Below are positions 10,170-20,264 of a stretch of DNA of 64,000 bases, piece by piece. Below the pieces are notes generated by a model. That model did no database searches. It had not been told where the DNA came from and was given only the letters and a program-made list of their open reading frames with translations. Location: positions 71,238,346 to 71,302,345 of the forward strand of contig CM077157.1 in assembly GCA_039583875.1 (NCBI GenBank), given 5' to 3'. Each line of letters begins with the position of its first letter. The first letter of the stretch is position 1. This stretch comes from Platanthera guangdongensis (taxonomy: Eukaryota; Streptophyta; Magnoliopsida; Asparagales; Orchidaceae). Made by a program: the position numbers and the translations under genes.

Positions 10170-11150
10170 ACCGCCAACCCTACTCTCCCAACCATGAGTG
10201 CTCCGTGAAGGAATTCCACGTCATCATCGATAACGTCGACCCGGTGGATACCCTAGCCGACTTTGAGGCCCTGGAGCTCTCAGCGGGGGATACACTTCTA
10301 GACCCCACCGTGACTACGTTCCACCTCCTGGAGTTATCCTGTGCCTCTACATGCAAGATCTCCGGCTAGCAGACCATGCTGCTCTCAGGCATTCGGCGGG
10401 ATCCCCCGATCGTCATCATGGAGGACAGCATTGCAAGCCATAACCTCATCTCCGAGTGCCTGGTGCAGCAACCAGCAGCTCCGTCTTCCCTCGATTTCCT
10501 CTTTGGATGTTGTGGTCCGTCTGGGCGATGGGCGTCGCCAACCGACTCATGTTCATTACACTGCCAGCTGTGTCTTTCTCTGCGGGGTTCTATTCCGTGA
10601 CCGCAGACTTCTACTCATTCTTCCGAGGTGGTATCGACACCATTTTAGGGGTGACTTGGCTCCGCACGCTCGGCGATGTACGCGTCAATTGAGCGACTAT
10701 GACCATGCAGTTCCTCCACGGGGGCCAGCCATGTCCCCTCGACGACGACTCCTCTCTCCTCCGCTCTCTGGTCTTCCTCTGCACGAGACAACGGACCACG
10801 GACAACGGCCTCCCTGGGGTGCTGTGTGCCATCTCGATCCCATTTGATGTGCCTTTTCCTTCCTCTACGAACCACCCAGAGCTTTCCATTGTGCTCGCCG
10901 ATGTTATCCAGGCTCCGACAGGATTTCCACCATCCTGCCCGCCCGACTGTGCCAATTCCCTCCATCCTAGGACCACAACAGTCTTGGCGCAGGCGTTCCG
11001 TTCTGACTATGGGCGGAAGGATGGTCTTGAACCTCAGGTGCAGGGGATGCTGATGGGGTGCCTTACCTGTTGTGGTGCAAGCCCATTTTCTAGCTCAATT
11101 CTTGTAGTCCGGAAGAAAGACAGCAGTTGGCGCCGTACTATCCAACCGAG
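10170..11150 (+). pseudogene. Gypsy protease and RT-start remnant
   Basis: About 10170-10690 shows pieces of the pepsin-like protease region, ending in GVTWLRTLGDVRVN, the gypsy LGxxWL motif. The active-site DSG is not recognisable. About 10980-11135 shows the RT entry: YGRKDGLEPQVQGMLM, then SPFSSSILVVRKKDSSWR. The rest of RT, RNase H and the normal integrase position are missing, and the sequence jumps into non-matching DNA before the 3' LTR. Confidence 0.55.
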
Positions 11151-11320
11151 CTACTTGATCGCTGCTACCACCTTCAAAGGGACTCTGGATCGTTGGAGGC
11201 CCCTATTGCTGGGTCTTACTGTCTGGAGTCCGAAGCTACGTGGTTGCCCTAGGCTCACTTCTGCCGCCACCCCTGCGACCATTGCCTTGGGGACAAGACA
11301 TATTTTCCAGACGGCGGTAT

Positions 11321-11691
11321 TGTTATGATTGCGCATGCCAAAGAGACACACACTCGCCAACGAGACATCGTGGTGGATCTACACACGGAGGAAGACGATG
11401 ACGGGTCCGTCAGGTGGAGGGGAGACCGAAGATGCGACACCCGCATGATTATTTTATTTCTATTCGTATTCTGCTATTTCATATTTTGTATGTGTACGCA
11501 TTTATTTGTATTTGCTTTCGCTATCCGCACCCCGCTTCTAAAAGGGCTGGTGTTCTACTCCTTTTTGATTATTCTTGCATGAATGAAATTTAAGGCTGCT
11601 TCCTAAGGTTTTCTTCTCAACCCTAACCCCCCTCTTCTTCCTCACCTCCGCCGGCTCTCCCCCTTGCCGGATTTCTCTCGGAATCGTATCA
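11321..11691 (+). repeat. 3' LTR of gypsy element
   Basis: 371 bp, TGTTATGA...GTATCA, partner of 8012-8382. The bases before it (GACGGCGGTAT) are only weakly purine-rich, so the PPT is decayed. Confidence 0.85.
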
Positions 11692-11712
11692 CAGACCTTT
11701 AATTATTTTTAG

Positions 11713-11790
11713 GTGCATGAAAGAGTTTGTGTGATTGGAGCAAAACGGGTCGTGAAGGAATTACTTGCGCATAAAAAAACCTTTAGTTGA
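11713..11790 (+). other. Exon-like fragment beside the gypsy insertion
   Basis: A pyrimidine-rich stretch ending ATTTTTAG (11705-11712) looks like a splice acceptor. It is followed by 25 open codons (VHERVCVIGAKRVVKELLAH...) and TGA at 11788. Codon content looks more coding than the AT-rich surroundings. No family recognised. It may be a chance ORF or a host exon whose intron received the gypsy element 17-20 bp upstream. Confidence 0.25.
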
Positions 11791-12551
11791 CTAGAGCCAG
11801 GTCCATCATGCACACCTTTTTAGAACTATTTTGTTGATTTAAAATTTCGATTCACAACCTCTAAACTATGGATAGACCTGATTTTCAAATCTTAATGCTC
11901 AAGTATTGGATTTTTTGTCCTCAATAACATTGTTATGGCAAATGAAATTTGTGATGAGCTGATAACTATTTTGTTAATCAGTGATTGGAATATTTTAAAT
12001 GCAATTAATGCTTAAGTTGAAGTAGAAAAAGCAATTTAAACTTTGGGAAGAGAGGAAAACTATTTTTGGTGAATTAAATTGATTAGTTTGTGCACTTAAT
12101 TACTTTGCGGTTGATCTTCTTAATAAATCTGGTTGAGATTTCCTGGTTGGTTAACTGTTTGCAGCTTCATTGTAATTGACCCCTCTCTGTTTGTGTATTA
12201 CTTGATTACAATGAAGTCTTCTTATAAGCAAAATTCAATACTGAAACTTAGTCGTTCTTTTTATGGAGGACATTTCAGAAATTTAATCAGAGAAAACAAT
12301 TGTTCTATTTTTATTCCTCTTAGCTTTAGAGAAAAAAAGTTATGAGATCACACCCATTCCTGATATTTGTTGATATCACTCCAATTTTTTATTTATATTT
12401 CTATTTACAAGTAGCACTGAGTACTTATATTTGATTCCTAGGGTAGTTATTATCCCTTTTATAGGGATGGTTCATGAAGGTACTTATAACTAAACATAGA
12501 ATATTACTAGTATATCAGAGAATTTGGGTCACATTTTGATTTATGTTCTCT
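11791..12551. other. AT-rich intron-like DNA
   Basis: T-rich sequence with no open frame of substance and no repeat boundary seen. It could be an intron or intergenic DNA of the candidate gene that follows. Confidence 0.35.
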
Positions 12552-13053
12552 ATGGCAGGAATAATGGTATCCAAAGTGGAGGTTTTTTTGCTTGGTGTCA
12601 TGATCATTAGTTGGAGTAGTTATGTTGAGGCAATAAATACAGAGCACTCCGACATAATTGGTATGCTCTGAACTTTGATCTCTTCTTAATTTTTCCTCAA
12701 TAATTTTTCTCTGCTTATAACTCTCTTAACAGAACAACCTTCTTTTGTCTCCCTGAATGTTCTGTTTGTGCTTAGCTCTTTTTAACGTTCTTGTTGACAC
12801 CCATCAATCCCCTTCCCATGGATCATCTTAATCAGGTTATAAGTATTTAAGCTTGATTACTATATGATTATAGGGGTTTTTTTCCTGCATTTATTCTGCT
12901 CCTATATTTCCTGATTTGTGTGTAGGTCATTGTGTGCTAGATGGCCATGAATGCAACACGAAAGAAATTACTCAATTTCTTCGTGGTATCAAAGCCCGAA
13001 GGATTCATTATGTAGTCTTATATAACCTGTTTCGCCACAATTTGAGTCTCTAA
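12552..13053 (+). CDS. Candidate two-exon gene for a small secreted protein
   Basis: Exon 1 (12552-12660) opens at ATGGCAGG and ends ATAATTG before GTATGCTC. Exon 2 (12926-13053) follows TTTGTGTGTAG and stops at TAA 13051. The join keeps phase and gives 78 residues. Residues about 5-27 (KVEVFLLGVMIISWSSYVEA) look like a signal peptide ending in an Ala-type cleavage site. The remainder is basic with two cysteines (HCVLDGHEC). CTATGGCAG at the start could instead be a splice acceptor, making this an internal exon of a larger gene. No family recognised. GT-AG borders, phase and the signal-like N-terminus support it; short length argues for caution. Confidence 0.35.
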
Positions 13054-13519
13054 CGATAATTTTGGGACTTTTCTTTGGCTTTGCAGTTAGCTAATAGTCT
13101 TTTGTCTTCAATCATGTGTCTGGAGCACTTATTGTCTAGATACCACAGTTGAGGCCCAGGGGTATTTGGACTTTTCTGCATAGAAGAATTTATACATTAT
13201 TGTGAACCTAGTGTGTAATACTGTGACTTGAGTCCACATGTGTCAAAGTTTCTTCCAACACAAACCCTTGGCTTCCTTGGATGATGAACATCACTTGAAT
13301 AAGTGTGTTGATTCTTTTCTCAACAGACAGATGATTGACACATGACATTTAAAGGAGACAGATGATTGACACGTGACATTTAAAGGAGACAGATGCATGA
13401 CCCCTAACCTTAAAGGAAGCAAGCATGCATGCAAAAATGAAAGACACTAAGACAACCCTAATGATAATGTTAATGACTCAGCAAGCAATCAAATGAATAA
13501 AGAGCCCGTAGAAAAAGTC
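13054..13519. other. Downstream flank, no gene seen
   Basis: Contains an imperfect duplication: GACAGATGATTGACACATGACATTTAAAGGA and relatives start at about 13324, 13359 and 13388 (period about 34 bp). Otherwise unremarkable AT-rich DNA. Confidence 0.45.
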
Positions 13520-13522
13520 TTA

Positions 13523-13742
13523 GGCTCTATTTGTTTGGGCGTTTCGCTGCTCCGTTTTGGTCAAACGCCGCCGGAAGGAGGGTAAACAAATGAATCTCCG
13601 GCGGCGTTTGCTCCGTTTCCACCCGCCCGCCTTGAGAAATGCCCCAAAAAGCTCCGTTTGGAGCAGCCACCTCCCCCCTCCGATTCGAACACTCCGTTTG
13701 CACTCGGCGGAACGACCCGCCACCGCCGAACCAAATGAAGCC
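13523..13742. mobile_element. Tourist/PIF-Harbinger-like MITE
   Basis: A 220-bp GC-rich element flanked by TTA on both sides (13520-13522, 13743-13745). The left end GGCTCTATTTGTTTGGGCG and the reverse complement of the right end GGCTTCATTTGGTTCGGCG form imperfect terminal inverted repeats. The TTA target duplication and the GGC...TTTG ends are typical of Tourist-type MITEs. Internal GCCGCCGG phrases add secondary structure. No transposase. Confidence 0.7.
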
Positions 13743-13745
13743 TTA

Positions 13746-14574
13746 ATCCAAATGCAAGTGCAACACTTGAATCATGCAATTATTTTCAACACACAATTAA
13801 TTAAACAATATTAATTTAAATTTTTTGCGCAGGCCTCACAATCGATTACAAATATAGTAATTTAGACAAACAAATAAAAAGTGCAAATTAATTGAAAATG
13901 TTAAGATATACAAGGTGAATAGATCTCAAACATAAAAGAAGTAAATGAGGCAAATCAACCGAGCAAAACGTGACTAGAAATAGTAAGGTCAGATGTTTAC
14001 GAACCGAATCAAATCGATTTACTTTTCAATCGTATTCAAATTTGTCATAGAATGCGAAGATTCATATTCGTTCAAATATTTGAATTTGTATTCGTCCCAA
14101 AATCTTGGAGTCGAATTCGGATTCGGGCTTTAATTCCAATTTGTGTTTCCCTTTCAAATACAATTTACTTAAAGTTTATTTAAATATATATTATTATTAT
14201 TTGAGAATTAATCGTGAATTTTGTCAATAGAGATAATATTATTCAGATTCAAATTCGAATACCACACGAATTCAAATTTGGATCTGAGTTCATAAAAAAC
14301 AAATTTGAATCAAATCTTCAAAAATCAATTCCCGAATTATTGATGAACTATTTAATTTGTGAACGTGCTTAGTAAGGTGTATCCTTGCAATGCAAATGAA
14401 TTTGAAAATAAATGTGGAACTCACCAAGTAAAGGGTTGTCGACGTAGTTAAAAAATCCAGTGGTTTTAGATGTGGTGCAGGAACTTTAGAGGAACACCGT
14501 TTGTTGGACAGGCGCTGCTGGTAGAGGGAGGGTAGTTGTTTTGATGCTGGGGTGCCTCCTTGGGGCTTTAAGAG
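13746..14574. other. AT-rich DNA with an AATTCAAATTTG-rich block
   Basis: From about 14000 to 14330 the sequence is dense in GAATTC, CAAATTTG and ATTCGAAT phrases on both strands, giving self-complementary potential. It is probably a degenerate foldback repeat, but no clean termini or target duplication could be placed. Confidence 0.35.
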
Positions 14575-14935
14575 TGTAACGCCCCGCTCTGTTGTGGTTG
14601 TGCTATAGGTCCGCAGACCAGTGTCCTCAACCCATCTCAACGGATCTGATTGGGCGCAACTGATAATTCTAATAGCGGGTTGTTGAGGTTTGGGCTTGAA
14701 CCCCAAACCTTCTAGACAGAGGAGCTCTAAACGGGTCCTCATCACCAATTGAAATTAGCAGCTCATTTGGTGATGAGGACTAGTTTAGGTCCCTTTTCTA
14801 GGAGGTCTGGGGTTCAGACCCCCTCTACAACCTGCCACTAGAATTCGCGGCTGCAACCAATCAGATCTGTGGAGATGGGTTGGGGTCACTGGTCTGCAGT
14901 TCTGTAGCGCACCCACAGTAGACTAGGGCGTTACA
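14575..14935. mobile_element. Foldback (hairpin) element, ends TGTAACGCCC
   Basis: The left arm from TGTAACGCCCCGCTCTGTTG and the reverse complement of the right arm from TGTAACGCCCTAGTCTACTG are similar along about 170 bp. They share CAGACCAGTG, CAACCCATCTC and GATCTGATTGG. The centre at about 14755 is the closed hairpin CCTCATCACCAA...TTGGTGATGAGG. The whole 361 bp is therefore one long imperfect hairpin with no coding capacity. No target duplication was found. Its right end is 8 bp from the target site of the retrotransposon array. Confidence 0.8.
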
Positions 14936-14943
14936 TGGACGAC

Positions 14944-14948
14944 CGAGG
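14944..14948. repeat. Left target-site duplication CGAGG of the array
   Basis: CGAGG immediately precedes LTR1 and is identical to 48093-48097 after LTR4. Confidence 0.85.
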
Positions 14949-16031
14949 TGAAAGTGCAGCTAGATCTGATATACTCTAGAGGGGGGTGAATAGAGTATAT
15001 GTTGCTTGAAAACTTTTTACAACAATTGTTGTAATCTGAATGAACAGGGAAGCAATTGTTAAATCTAATCACAGAATAACCTACAACAGAAAATAATCAC
15101 AGATCTAAACTAATCACAAAATAATCACAGAACAATCACAGTCAGAAACAAAAGATAAAGACAAGCAATTCAGATGACACAAGGAACTATAGTGGTTCCC
15201 CTAAACTTGGGTACATCCACTCTTCTACCACCCTAGCTAGGAATCCACTGCAGGATGAGTTGATCAGATGTCCTGGGCACCAATGAGCTTTTGATAAGGT
15301 GCTCAAAAACCAAATCAGATTTTTTGATCAGGTGTCTTGCCACCAATGAGTTTTGACAAGGTGCTCAAAAACCAAGCTCAAACTTTTGAAGGGAGTTTGA
15401 GAAACCCTTTACAGAGATGGAGATGAGAGAGTGATGAAAGTCTTCTCTTTCTCAAAGCAGCTGATAACACTATGTGGATTTGATGGTGTCAAAGCTCCCC
15501 CTGAGTCCTTGAGATGTTCAGGAAAAGAAGCTTTGCTGTAGGGTGATAGACTTTCAGAAGTTGATCTCCAGCAAATGATGATTTCAGCAACAACTGAAAT
15601 GTTAGGTGTCTGGAGTCTTTGAAAGATGTTGGCCTTGAACACTTGAGACAAGAGATCAGAAGATTTCAAAAAGTTTGATCTCCTTGGATGTGTGTTCTTC
15701 TAAGAATTCTTTGAGACAGAGAATATTTTTTTTCTTGTCTGTGTTCTGAGGATAAGTGATGTCTCTGAGAGAGATTCAAAAATCTTGTCTTTTATTCTCT
15801 GTTACTGAATAGAAAAACATCCTCTGTCAAGAATAGTCGTTGGCCTGCATTAATTGCATCCTTAATTGCAAATGTCTTCTGGAGGAAAGTCCAAAGAAAC
15901 ATTACTTGATAATCCCTTGAAACTTGGTCCAGAATAAATGAAAACGGCTAGAAAATCTTCTGAATTAATTGCTAAATAACTGCTTAACTGTTCTGAATTT
16001 GAATCTTGACAAATCCTTGAAGTCATCAGAA

Positions 16032-16318
16032 AATCGTTGAACTGAGCTCTGCTATCGTCGAACTGAGCTCAGCGATATGGATTTATATAGCAACAGAAAA
16101 CGTCGATCTGAGCTCAAAGATCGTCGAACTAAGCTCAGAGATAGAGATCCAATACTGAGTCAAGATCGTCGAACTGAGCTCGAAAATCGTCGAATGGAGT
16201 TCGACGATTTGTTGAAGTTGAGCTCAGCAATCGTCGAATGGAGTTCGACGATCTGTCGAAGTTGAGCTAGACGATCGTCGATTGGAGTTCGACGAATCGT
16301 CGTGCTGAGCTCGACGAT
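16032..16318. repeat. Dyad cluster 1 in LTR1
   Basis: Repeats of ATCGTCGA-7 nt-TCGACGAT (complete at about 16187-16209 and 16230-16252), degenerate dyads after that, and half-sites ATCGTCGAACTGAGCTC. Equivalent clusters lie at 26572-26858, 37105-37393 and 47635-47920. LTR1 has CpG-to-TpG/CpA type changes (ATCGTTGA at the start, CAGCAATCG), as expected for methylated repeats. Confidence 0.85.
16082..16089 (-). promoter_or_regulatory. Putative LTR TATA box
   Basis: Minus-strand TATATAAA, conserved in all four LTRs (also about 26622, 37157 and 47684). It would place U3 at about 16,090-16,491 and a roughly 1.1-kb R-U5 below 16,060. Palindromic dyads lie on both sides of it, mostly just upstream. 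Confidence 0.55.
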
Positions 16319-16491
16319 ATGACTTAGTCTCAAACTGAAAAATTCTTGGTCTTGAGGGCCAGCTTTCAAACCTAGACTTCTAACCCTTAGACTCAATTCT
16401 AATTGACCTTTAGATCTATACAGGAGGTCAAAAACTGGTTTCCTAGAGACATATTGATCCTGACCCAAATTAGTAATAGAGTGTTCCAACA

Positions 16492-16505
16492 ATCTCCCCC
16501 TATTT
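16492..16505 (-). promoter_or_regulatory. Polypurine tract of unit A
   Basis: Minus-strand AAATAGGGGGAGAT directly abuts the LTR start TGTTGG. This is the expected plus-strand primer position for reverse transcription. Confidence 0.85.
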
Positions 16506-16836
16506 GGGTTGGGATTACTATTTACAGAATTTGGAAAAAATAAATAACAACATACAAGCAATAATACAGAAAAGCAATAAGCAAGACATGCAGAACCACA
16601 AATATATATCATCCCAGATAATAATCAGAAATCAGAGTGATTGTCACCTTACATAATCATTTCTTCTTCTTGCTCTTAATGAGTTTGATTTCTCTGTTGG
16701 GGTTGAGAGTTTCCTTCTTTGATCTTGTATCATCTGCTGCAACTAAAGAGTTTTGCTGTCTGGGCCTTAGAACTACAGCTTCAGGATGCAGCTCCATGTA
16801 TCTATTAGAATCAAAGAATTTGCTTGAACCATATCT

Positions 16837-19680
16837 TTACAACTCTTTTTTTCTCTGTTCAGATAATGTAGTGATGTTGGAGGAGTGTTTGCCTTGCTCT
16901 CTAGCTTTCTTAATCTGATCCAGTGCAGCAAGCTCTTTCATCCTTGCAGTCCAAGCAGTTGGATTGTTTTCAGGATCTTCAAATGACATTGGTGGCTCAT
17001 ATCTATTTGATGGATTGTCCTGAGGAGGCCTGGAAGAAACTACTTCCTTCAGTTTATAGGGAAAAGGACCAGAGGTTGTGTCAGATGAGATTTGTCCTTC
17101 CCTGGAGTAGGGATGTTGCCTTGAATATCCTTTAGAATAAACCTGGAATTCTCTTTGATTGCCTCTGTAGTTTCCTCTTCTGGATTGAGAGCCCCTGGAC
17201 TGGCTTCCCCTATGATAGGATCTGGCATGAGGCTGATAGGGGGTTGGACTTCTAGCAGAGGGTTGAGCAGCTGAACTTCCACCTGCACCTGCATCAGGAG
17301 GAGGTGGTGGAGGAGGATGAGGATGTTGAAATTGAGAAGATCTTTTTTCATATTTCCTTTTCTTTTTCATTGCTTTGAGTTGATTCTTTGAATACTGCAT
17401 CCAGTGCTCAGTTATGGGGCAATCATGAAGAATATAATATGGTATGTCATTGTTGTCCTTGACCTTGGCTGGAGGTACTCTCTTCATGACTTTGCTCCTT
17501 GCCTTTCTCTTTCTGGCAATAGTAGCAGAAGAATCATCAGAATCTGTCTTGAACTCATCACTTTCAGAACTTTGCTCATCATAAAGAGCATCAATCTTTT
17601 TCATCAAATTTTTCTTGAGCTGTGTTGAAGCAGAAGTAGATACAGAACTGGTAACAGAAGTTGAAGCAGCAGTAACAACAGCAGATACAGAAGGTTCTGG
17701 TGCAGTAATAACAGCAGTTGGGCAGCAACAGTTTCACTTTCAGAAACAACAATATCAGCAGCAGGAATATCATCAGAAAACACAGAAGGCTCAAAATCAT
17801 GTGCCTCTGTCATAAGGATATCAGCAGAAACTGAAACAACAGTAGCAGCAGTACTGACAGCACTAATAGCAACAAATACATCAACACTATCTTCAGCAGG
17901 AGGGACAGCAGCATCAGAAACAGCAACCAAGCTTTCAGCAGAAGTAGCAGCAACATATACTGAATTAACAAAGGAAGTTATGATGCTGGGGTCACAACAA
18001 GAGAAGGGCACAAGGGCCTTGGACAAATCCTCTGATGGCTGGAGTGCAACTGTCTCTGGAAGACAACTGAGGTAGGCTGAATCAAATGCTGACAGCAGAG
18101 ACCTGAGGTCTATTGAAAAGACTGCAACTGGAGCTTGAGGAAGAACAGCAGCAGCAGCAGCAACAACAAAAGCTGAAGAAACAGCAGACACAACAGGCAA
18201 GCTCACTTCATAGGGCATCTCCCCCTGCCTAGATTCAGACAAAGCTGGATCAAGGCACACTGCTGAAGGGGTTGCCTGAGGGAATAAGGAGGAGAGCCTG
18301 GCAGAAAGAGCTGCCACTGACTGGAGTAATGGAGCCAAGGAGGTCTCCAAGAGAAGAGATAGCCTGGGGGCTAGCAATTCATAAATCCTATCAGCAAGGG
18401 CTGGAAGATCTACTTGCTCAGTAGTGACTGGAGCAGAGGTAGAGGATGGAGGAGTAGCTGTTGGTGATGGTAGTGGAGAGCTAGTGTATTGTGGAAGAGA
18501 TGGTTGAGGTGTGGGTAAAGTGGTGATGGAGGACAGTGGGATGGAGATAGATGGTATGAAAGTGGGTTGATCAATGATCTCTTGCAGAAGGTCTTGGTAA
18601 GAGGTTGAGGATGATGGTAGCTCAGGAGGAGATGATGGTGAGTCATCCATGAAGGAATCATCAATGAGATTGAATGAGGGAATGGAGGGTGTTGAAGTGG
18701 CAATATCTGGTTGAGGGTAGGAGTATAATTGATGGAATTGTTCTTCTGTTGTTGGTAGAGTAGGGATTGAAGATGGTATTGATGTTGGAGAAGGGCTGAA
18801 GATGATGATGGTGGATGGAGTTGGAATGGTGGATGGAATTGGAAGAGATGGAATTGGAGGAGGAAGAGGGAGGCAGCAGCAGACAGGTCATCTGCAGGGG
18901 CAGAGACCTGAGGGGAAGTGACTATGGCAGTCCTGGTGCCTGAAGGTGTGCTGGAAGAGGGCCTGCTGGGATTGATGATCTGCCTGTCCCATTTACCAAA
19001 CAGGGCACAAGACAGTCTCTTGGAAGCATTTATGTGTATCCCAGAAGATACTAGCAATGCAGGGCATCTGTTCTGCAGAAAAAGTCCTAAAATCCTCCCA
19101 AAATTTACAAAACTCTTATTAATTTTCTTTTTGATTAGGTCAAAGAAGACCTCTCCACAGTTCAATTCTTCCTGTCCACTATGACTCCCATTAAACATAG
19201 CTGATACCTGGAAATAATATCATGGGCAGAGTGCTTAGCCAATAGGACCTTTTCAACTACATCAGTCAGGAATCTATATTCCACAGACAGATTCTTCTTC
19301 AACAACTTGCTAGGGTTAGCCTCAGAATGACCCATTCTTGCAAGCAAATCAACATATTCTTCTCCAGATAAATCAGCAGAATCTCCACCAGTACTTAACT
19401 CAAAAACTTCTGTTAGAATTGCTGGGGTCAAGGGTACCTGTGTGCCAGAGATTGATCCAACAATTGTGTTTTGATCCTGATTGTGGGCAGTGTAGACCCA
19501 CTCTTTAATTTCATCAGCAGCAAGTTTAATCCTGGTGGTCATGATTGTAGCAAGTTTCTGCTCTTTGAACAACTCCAAGATGTCTTGAAAAACCTGATCT
19601 GTCGTGCTGAAGGACTACATGTCAATGTCAAAGCCGACATCAAATTTCATGGCGGCGAGAACAGCAACAGAAACAGCCAT
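16837..19680 (-). pseudogene. Third ORF of unit A (ORF3), broken
   Basis: Downstream of RNase H and before the PPT, same strand as gag-pol. From the Met at 19680 one can follow about 945 codons in several frames: a globular N-terminal part (LATIMTTRIKLAADEIKEWV, TPAILTEVFELSTGG, CPALLVSSGIHINASKRLSC), a Ser/Pro/Thr-rich middle, an Ala/Val-rich part, then a charged C-terminus with KRKARSKVMKRV and a run of prolines, ending KKEL-stop at 16837. Unit A has a TAG just after the start region (about 19613) and frameshifts near 19190, 18650 and 17720. It sits where envelope-like ORFs lie in Sireviruses, but no clear transmembrane anchor is seen. The N-terminal part may be a captured plant TE-associated domain; function unknown. 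Confidence 0.6.
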
Positions 19681-19828
19681 AGTTACCTGCAAAGATTCAA
19701 CAAACAAAACGACCAAGTGCAGAAATGTTTGGAGAGAAAGAAAGTTTTTGCAGAGAAATCGAAAGCGCAAAAGGAGAACGACGGCGAAAAATGAATTTTA
19801 TATTAGGGTTCGACGCAGAAATGAAAAG

Positions 19829-20090
19829 ATCGTTGAACTCAGTTCGACGATCGGGGCTTCTAATGGAATCTGAAGAGTCCTCAATATCGTCGATCTCCGT
19901 TCGACGATATTGGAGAGCGTCGAGCTCCGCTCGACGATAGTTCAGAGAACAAAATCGTCGAGCGGCGTTCGACGATCGCTGACCGGAAGAGATAGTTCAT
20001 ACTATCTGAGAGACGCTGAACTCAGGTCGACGATTTCGGAAATCGTCGATCTTCGTTCGACGATCTGGGGGAAAATCGTCGAGCGCAGTT
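19829..20090. repeat. Dyad cluster 2 of unit A (between RNase H and ORF3)
   Basis: At least five ATCGTCGA-N7-TCGACGAT dyads or close variants in about 260 bp of otherwise AT-rich non-coding DNA, for example with spacers TCTCCGT and GCGGCGT. They lie upstream of the ORF3 start on the minus strand. Confidence 0.85.
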
Positions 20091-20264
20091 CAGAGACCAG
20101 AAAAACTCTAGACACTAAAAAAAATCAAGATGTTTGCCTAGTCTTGGTCAATTTTTAAACTTTTAAAATCTTGGATATTATTTAAGACTTCTTCCATCTA
20201 ACATTCCTAACTGATTTAGGAAGAAGGTGTGTTTCTTTTCATCCAAGGGGTTGGTGAAAATATC

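Larger units (their letters stand above)
8012..11691 (+). mobile_element. Ty3/gypsy-like LTR element, old and internally rearranged
   Basis: Two direct 371-bp LTRs (8012-8382 and 11321-11691) begin TGTTA and end TATCA. Flanking pentamers CAGAT (8007-8011) and CAGAC (11692-11696) look like a target duplication with one change. The interior holds gypsy fragments in the wrong order: integrase (8711-8945), then gag (about 9290-10045), protease (about 10170-10690) and the start of RT (about 10950-11150), then an abrupt jump to the 3' LTR. No open frame exceeds about 210 codons. The LTRs differ at many sites, so the insertion is old. Confidence 0.85.
14949..16491 (-). repeat. LTR1 (3' LTR of unit A)
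   Basis: 1,543 bp. On the minus strand it begins TGTTGGAACACTC and ends CTTTCA, so it has TG...CA ends. It shares with LTR4, against LTR2/3, the states GGTCTTGAGG, TAGACTTC, CCCTTAGAC and CGATTGGAGTTC in its right third. It shares with LTR2 the left-half states CTGGGCACC and AAAACCAAATC. This fits an outer LTR of the original insertion. Confidence 0.9.

Noticed and set aside
15409..15669. 80-86 codon frame conserved in all four LTRs (also 25947, 36483, 47011)
   Set aside because: It lies in the R-U5 part of the LTR and is open by chance of composition; conservation follows from LTR duplication, and no domain is visible.
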